Below are positions 6,120 to 6,283 of a stretch of 6,283 bases of DNA, piece after piece. Origin of the DNA: Nitrospinota bacterium. GTDB lineage: Bacteria > Nitrospirota > Nitrospiria > Nitrospirales > UBA8639. Both the position numbers and the translations under genes were made by a program. The stretch lies in assembly GCA_022561525.1 (NCBI GenBank), contig JADFRB010000128.1, forward strand, positions 1-6,283. The letters are read 5' to 3'. The notes beneath the pieces are model-generated. The model saw only the letters and a list, made by a program, of their open reading frames with translations. It was not told where the DNA came from and did not search any database. Each line of letters opens with the position of its first letter. Position 1 is the first letter of the stretch.

Positions 6120-6283
6120 CCGAAACCTTTTATAGTAATTGGAGAAGATACCCGCTAGGAGCCTGTCCCAGATTAGCGATCGTCACGAGGGAGTGCTAGT
6201 TTGAGTCAGATGTTTCGATCGTTTGAGGCGAATAGTGGGACTATTCAACGAAAAGGACCGAATATCTGACCAAATCCAGCGCA
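6120..6283. other. Upstream region of the 273-residue gene, with a perfect dyad
   Basis: No gene is seen. GAATAGT at 6230-6236 and ACTATTC at 6240-6246 form a perfect 7-bp inverted repeat around GGG, which could be an operator half-site pair or a hairpin. The stretch from about 6157 (GGAGCCTGTCCCAG) has the look of the end of a dispersed repeat or insertion sequence, but the window ends before this can be judged. A promoter for the 273-residue gene should lie here; no strong -35/-10 pair stands out. Confidence 0.35.

Noticed and set aside
6131..6137. TACTATAAAA as a -10 box for the 273-residue gene
   Set aside because: It abuts the AAAAGG ribosome binding site, leaving almost no leader, and no -35 lies at a proper distance.

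Overview
Layout. All supported genes lie on the minus strand, so the window reads functionally from right to left. The order is: a 273-residue protein of unknown function (5298-6119); a gap of about 570 bp holding a 165-bp palindromic repeat; a large two-module P-loop ATPase of the DUF2791 / 'BREX system ATP-binding domain' (BrxC/BrxD-like) type (2382-4723), whose 5' end is broken by two single-base frameshifts; a membrane sensor histidine kinase (1084-2349, possibly from 2373); a palindromic repeat of about 123 bp; and a single-domain response regulator of the Rcp1/CheY type (491-940). The left 490 bp is non-coding and repeat-rich. The right 164 bp has no gene.

Organism. It is bacterial. The palindromic repeat at 974-1096 (CTGTTG, an A-run, then CCAGC, with a GTACG..CGTAC centre) resembles repeats I remember from Nitrospira and relatives. 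Moderate GC, close minus-strand packing and an Rcp1-type regulator fit Nitrospirota, but this is a weak assignment made from memory. No rRNA, tRNA, CRISPR array or transposase gene was seen.

How the genes may work together. The 273-residue protein and the ATPase look like two parts of a DUF2791-type ATPase system, a class tied to anti-phage or conflict islands. No helicase, methylase, nuclease, PglZ or other BREX component is in view, so the system is partial, continues beyond the right edge, or is decaying. The kinase starts 8-32 bp after the ATPase stop, which suggests co-transcription, and the regulator follows across the repeat. The kinase keeps its ATP-binding boxes but has Gln where the phospho-accepting His should be, so a normal phosphorelay to the regulator is doubtful.

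Condition of the locus. One key catalytic residue is lost, the ATPase has two +1 homopolymer frameshifts 130 bp apart, and palindromic repeats sit in both larger gaps. Either the locus is eroding or the assembly has homopolymer errors. Removing one G and one A restores a continuous reading frame of exactly 779 codons plus stop with family-like sequence across both joins.
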